From NCBI GenBank assembly GCA_902702965.1, contig CACRXP010000157.1:41508-105507 (forward strand): a stretch of 64,000 nt of DNA, read 5' to 3'. The notes under the pieces are model-generated. The model saw only the letters and a program-made list of their open reading frames with translations. It was not told the DNA's origin and ran no database searches. Source of the DNA: Spirometra erinaceieuropaei (Eukaryota; Platyhelminthes; Cestoda; Diphyllobothriidea; Diphyllobothriidae). The position numbers and the translations under genes are program-made. Positions 47,701-53,700 of the stretch are shown here, piece by piece; position 1 is the stretch's first letter; the number at the start of each line of letters is the position of its first letter.

Positions 47701-50700
47701 GCGGACTCTGCACAGAATTCCAGATAAAGGTTAGGGTTAAGTTTGGGGTTAGGGTTGAGATAAGGGTCACGCCGTAGCGACAAAGCAGTGGGCGTGTGCT
47801 TGGAGCGCTAAAATCATCAGGCTAAATCCCGACTTGTAAGGAGAAGACGGAAGGCACCAGAATGAGGCGTGTGTTGTGCACAGAACCCGGGGTTGTCCTC
47901 GCGTGCGGCAGTGGACGCTGGCGAAGCCAGGGCTGGTGTCGACTGCGTCCAGTCATACCCGAGAGTCCACGAGACAGTTGTGGCAGCTGCTTTTGTATGC
48001 TCATGGATCAAGCTGAGGTGGTCTCCAATTCGTGTGTGCTGAATTTGCCGAGGAGTGGTGGGGGTGTGCGTCCAAGTGGCGCATAGCTAGCTGCGACTTT
48101 GTGGACGTACGTGCGTCCGACTTGAAGTCGATCGAGTGGTTGCAGGTCAGCGCGTCTAAAACCGCTCGCTACGAAGGTGAGAGAACTTGACACAAGAATG
48201 ACCTTGAACGATGACACCAAACTGGCCATAATGGCTGTCCGCAACAAGAACACTTAGGGTTTGGGCAAGGAGTAGTGCTAGTGTTGGGACATGAAAATAG
48301 GTAACCTTCCCCGGGGAATTGAACACATGGCTACCCGTATCACGGATTGGCGTTCCTTTTCGCCAGTCTTGCCGGAGAATGGGACACATAAGTTATCCCC
48401 AGCTTTTGACTATTTAACGGTGTTTTTGACCGGATAGAAACGATGTATGGCCAATGACTGATTTCTTGCATGGATGACTGGTGACACCATCAACCTAACC
48501 TGCCGTAAAGTTTTGGGAAGCTTCTTGCCACAACTGCGCTTTAAGTAGCCGTTGGCAAGCGCCACCCGGGCGGTCTGTGGTGCGAAGTGTGGACAGGTCC
48601 TCGGCCAATGCATGCTTCGCACATCTTTAGGGTGGCGTGCATTCAATGTGGAAGCAAAGCCAACTTCAGTAGAGCGACCACTTAGTGCAGATGTTGAATG
48701 ACTGCATTCTGCATTCTGCTAGAGGGCTTGAACGAGCGCCTTCGACGGGCCCAAGTTAGGGTTGGTTAACCATATGACTACCGCCTCTGCCGTCAAAGGT
48801 ATCCGTTGGTGCAGAAATTTTAAGTTTCGCCGTCAATAACGCGAAAGACTTGCTGGACTTCTACACGACTGCACTGGAGGTGGACTTTATCATGCCAAGC
48901 AGAATTTTACTCTCGAATCCCGCTGGGATAGACGCTTAATCGTTAGACCGATGCAAATTGAAGAGGTCTTAAAGGGCCTGTTGATGGATAATCGAAAAAG
49001 TATCAAGTTGTTTGGATTATCCCTGTGCCAGGGAATTGAAACTACGAGCGGTCTGAGCTGTTTTCTTGTTTTTAGGTCTCCTTTCCCGAGTACTGCCTCC
49101 TTTCCTTCAACCTCTGGCCCCACCCCGAGTCCTCACTTGTCGCTTTATGACGTTAGACGAGACGACGATAGCCGCATCACTCACCCTCTACGGCCTCCTT
49201 TTCACACCCAACACCCGGCCTCCACCTCCGACAGGCTTCCCCACCCTGCATCTCGTCTACGGCGGTCCAGGCGTTCAGCTCGTGCGAGGCTCCTGCACCA
49301 GATCCCTGTATGTTTTACTCACCCCCCCCCCCACCCATCTCTTTTTGCACCGTGGCTCACATTTATGGAACTCGGTCGACCATAGCACATGATGTATCAT
49401 AGTTACTAGCGGTCAGCTCACGTCTGTATGGAACAGAAGGAGTCAACTGACATATCAACCGGGAGAAGACATATCATGCACGAACTGGAATTTGAGATAC
49501 GAGGTCCAGACCCGGTTGTTCCCATCACCCATTTTGATGCAGTCCCGAGTACGGTGGACGAAGCGAGCCTCATTTCGGACCTGCAGTTTGCACACTTGCA
49601 CCCGGATCTTGTCGGCAGGTGTGGTTTTTGTACTTTTGTGGGGTTCTTTAAACACAGCTCTGTATAACTGAACGGCAGCATTTCGCCTTTAAGCTTTGTA
49701 CATTCTCCACCGCGTCTGTTTGAATTCCTTTGGTTGTGTCTCTGTCTTCAGGCTAAGCGATTCGGGAAGGACGTACCCATTTGTCGATGTTACCGCTTCC
49801 TTTTTATTTTTCGTCCCAACAGGTTTATTCGTGCTCAGATCCTCTGCCACTATGGCTATGCGGTGTTGCTGTGCGATTGTCGTGGCTCCACTAATCGCGG
49901 ATCTGCCTTTGCTGGTCATATCAAACTGAAACTAGTAAGTTTTTTAGCTTTTTCTTACAGTAAATTGGACGCTTTTGCTTGACATTTAAACTGCGTAACG
50001 GGTTTTTGAACTCCTAGGGGGTTCCCGAACTCGATGATCATATTCAGTTTCTGAAGGAGGCTGCTCGCAAGACTGGTCTCATTGATCTAGATCGGGTGGC
50101 TATCCAGGGATCGTCCTACGGTAAGTACTTCACGTCTGGCTTACTGCAGTTTGCTTAAGTGATTACATGTCTATATTAGGCCACTTCACGTGCGCTACCT
50201 TAAAGGGTTGTCGTATCATACGTTACTATGCAGCATTTCTGTGGTATTCTTGGGGCCACACTGCATTCTTGTCGTTCCTACGCCGTCCTTTTAGTGTTTC
50301 CTTATCCTCCAAATGACATTTCGATCGTCGTTTCCGGCGATGTCCACCGTGTGTCCCACAACAGGGTGGACGCGTGAGCTAGTTTACAGTGACAACGGAC
50401 TTGCGCTGCATCTACCACACCCCGATGTCGAGACGGAGTCCAGAAGCGGGATCGGGCGCAAGTGGTTGGCGCGGTGTGAACCCGCAGCGAGACGTGCCAC
50501 CACACGCCCTGGTCCACGCACAGGATTTTGCCCAACAAGAAGGGGGCACGACTCAGATCCCATTTCAGTGCAAGTGCCATTGAGGCCGCAGTAGGAAGAA
50601 GCCGTTGCAGCCTGAGTCTCCGTCCTGAGAGGCGAACTGAGTTAGCCCGTCAGTTGGCAGCTCTCAGAGCGCGTCAGATTGAGGAAAATGCGCTGCGTCG

Positions 50701-53700
50701 TCGACCTCACTTCCAGCCACTGTCCGAGTCGGTCAATTAACTGATGCAGGGATTGGGCGCAGTGACTGACTGGCTTCGAAATTAAACTCGTGGCCCATTT
50801 CGTAGGTCTTGTCGGTCACTTGTGATAGTGCGTCGCCTCGTCGCACAGCCGGCTTATCTTCGTGTATGCGCGATCCGAGCATGCGCTCAGTCTGCCCTGT
50901 GTAGTTAGAAGGACAATTTTGACCCGGAATGCTATACACTACTCCAGATTGCTTTTCAGACTTTAGCCGGTCGGATTTTCATGACTCTATTGCGTATGGT
51001 GGCTTTAGGGCGGTGTGCAATTCCAACACCTAACTCCGCAGCTCGGTCGCTTCTGAAACGACTTATGAATGCCCTCGGATAGCCATTTTGAGCAAACTGG
51101 TCGCGGAGATAACGGGCCTCACGTGCTCTGTCCTCCGGAATTGCACAGCGCCCCAAAGCCACCAGTCAATCACTCTAAGCACCAGCATACACTGGGCCGA
51201 CTGCGAGGTCTCAGTTGAATAGTAAGTTGGCAGCATTCCAAACTACGACTTTTAGTGCACGGTGATAGATTCAAGTGCGAGAAAGGTGCGCCGAGAGTAA
51301 GTAGTACGTCTTCCCTGTCCTCTACCTACCATTGATTCTATCCAATTTTGCCTACTTCCCCTCCTTAAATTTATAACAGGGAAGCTCACCATCTGTTTAA
51401 GTGTAGAACCGGGATGATACCGGATCAAAAAGCTGCGTCTGTTTGGGATAATTCAGTTTTCCCTGAACCTCAGCCCGGGTCTAAAGTGATTGTTGTTCAC
51501 ATGGCGATCAGCAATCGGAAGTTGAGAAGTCTTAACAAACATTTCTCGGATAACAGTTTTTTTGCCTGTCAAGATATACCGAGACATCGTCATACCATGC
51601 GACCTTGAATTGTCCCCCTCTTTGTCGACAGGACGCATGCGCGTAATTCTATTTTAGAAACTTTTGACCAACTAACCCTACTTATTCATCTCAGTTGGTA
51701 ACACTTAACGCTCAGAGCCACTATGATATAATGTTGTCACAAATTTTTTGGCTTATTTTCAATGTCCTTGTATATGGGGACATTTTCTACAGAACGTATG
51801 CACGAAGTACCTGCTCTCTTATCCGTATTGTGGAACATTACATCTTTTTTCAGACTTTGCACTCGAGGAAAGTGCATCTTCCTGTTTTGGAAAGGGTCCC
51901 AATTCCTAAGCACATTTGAGTCCGACCTGCCGTTGGTCTTGCGTTTAGGGTTTCCAAACTACAGGTTATGCACTGTCTGTTTAAAAGGTAGTGCATTCTA
52001 TACTGGCAAGAAGAAAACACATGGGGCTCATATTATTTTGCAAGAGATATGGATTATGTCATATACTTTATAGATCCCATTAATTAACAGATAGATACGA
52101 TGCTATTTGAATGAGCATTTGGCGGTCTTGGAGATCTCTTAATTGCAAGCTTTTTGAAGTCGAGAGATACCCCTTTTCTGTCCTAAATTACTAAAAAAAC
52201 TAGCACAAGAAAGAATATTTTGCGCGTGCTGATTCCCCTTGCGGAAGAATGCCGCGTGCATCTTGCCTTTCTATCTATGTTTGTTTTCACAACTAATTAG
52301 ACACCGTTCCTTAGGCGGATACATGTCCCTTATGGCGGCTGCACGCTACAGGGATACATACAGGGCAGCTATCGCCGGGTCCCCAGTAGTTGACTGGGCT
52401 CATTACGACACGGCCTATACAGAACGCTACTTGGGACTACCGCGTGATCATCCCGAGGCCTACACGTAAGTATGGCGTATGTTGATTATTTGGTAAAATG
52501 GTTTAAATGTGTGAAAATCCCCATCACTATATTCAGAAGAGAGATTGGCGAGTGAACGTTCCTTTCGGTAAATTCTCATCAGGCCAATACAATTACATAG
52601 GGCGGGGTAGAGTGAGTGAAACAAAAATCGATAAAAGTTAGGTTTTAAATTATAGGCTCGGCAAGAGCGGAAGGGCGCCTAAAGTTGCATGTGGTTAGTC
52701 AACCTTTGACCACGGTAAGCGCGGAGCCTGAACAAGGTTCTTTTGGGCGCATAGGGTCGGTTTTCGTAACCTTATGGCGGCCGCTTCTGCTGTTGCTAGC
52801 AGGCGCTGGCCCAGTAGCTTAGGGTAGCTCGAGGGGACCTTGTAAATCACACGAAATGCTTCGGTGGGGTCCACACGATGCCCTGAGTCCACTGCATGCG
52901 CAAGGATGGCGCTGTCTATTCTCCTAGTTTCACCCTTTGCCAGCCATGCGGGAAGGTGCTCTCGTATTCTTTTGGAAAGGCGCCGACTCGTACGACCAAT
53001 ATAACCTGCTCCACAGGAGCAAGTGAATGAGTAGATGCACATTGAGGCGGTCTGAGGTGGCAGCCTATCCTTCCCTTCTCCGCGTAGAATAGGGTTAGTG
53101 GAGAATGATATGCGAACCCTTGCTGCTGGGAAGGTTCCCGAGACAGCTTGGTCAAGGCGTCTTCTTAGGAGTTCACCTGCAATCTCTCTTCTAAAATGGT
53201 TTACTGACCACTAATAAGTAGGTGTTATGTTTTAATTAACTAGTGATGGAAACGTGCTGACCTACATCCAAGGATTCCCAAATGACGCGCCCTGTCTCAT
53301 GATATCTCACGGTGGGCAAGACGAAAACGTACACTTTTCTCACACGTCTGCTCTATTGCAAAGGCTGGACAGCCTGGGAAAGCCCTATGAATTTTATGTA
53401 AGTTTATATACAGCATTACCGAAATTGTAGTAGGATGCTTCTGCTCCCTCACAGCATTTAGTCAACTCCTTCTCTCCAGCAGTGTACGACCATTTACTGT
53501 CCTAAGTCTGACAGGCTGAGGAGGTTTAATTAGCCATGCGCGATTATCTCTAGGTCCATCGACTTTGTTGGCAGTACCTTTGAACCAAGTACTGTGGTAC
53601 TGCAAGTTAATTATAACCGTCATTTGGGAGTCTCTCGATATGATTATTGCTCATATTCTTCATCCCAATGAAATTTATTAAGAGAATCAACAGAGGCAAA

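Noticed and set aside
49428..49667. 79-codon plus frame between DPP exons
   Set aside because: It lies in the intron 49308-49822. The flanking exons join in phase without it, and the sequence does not match DPP.
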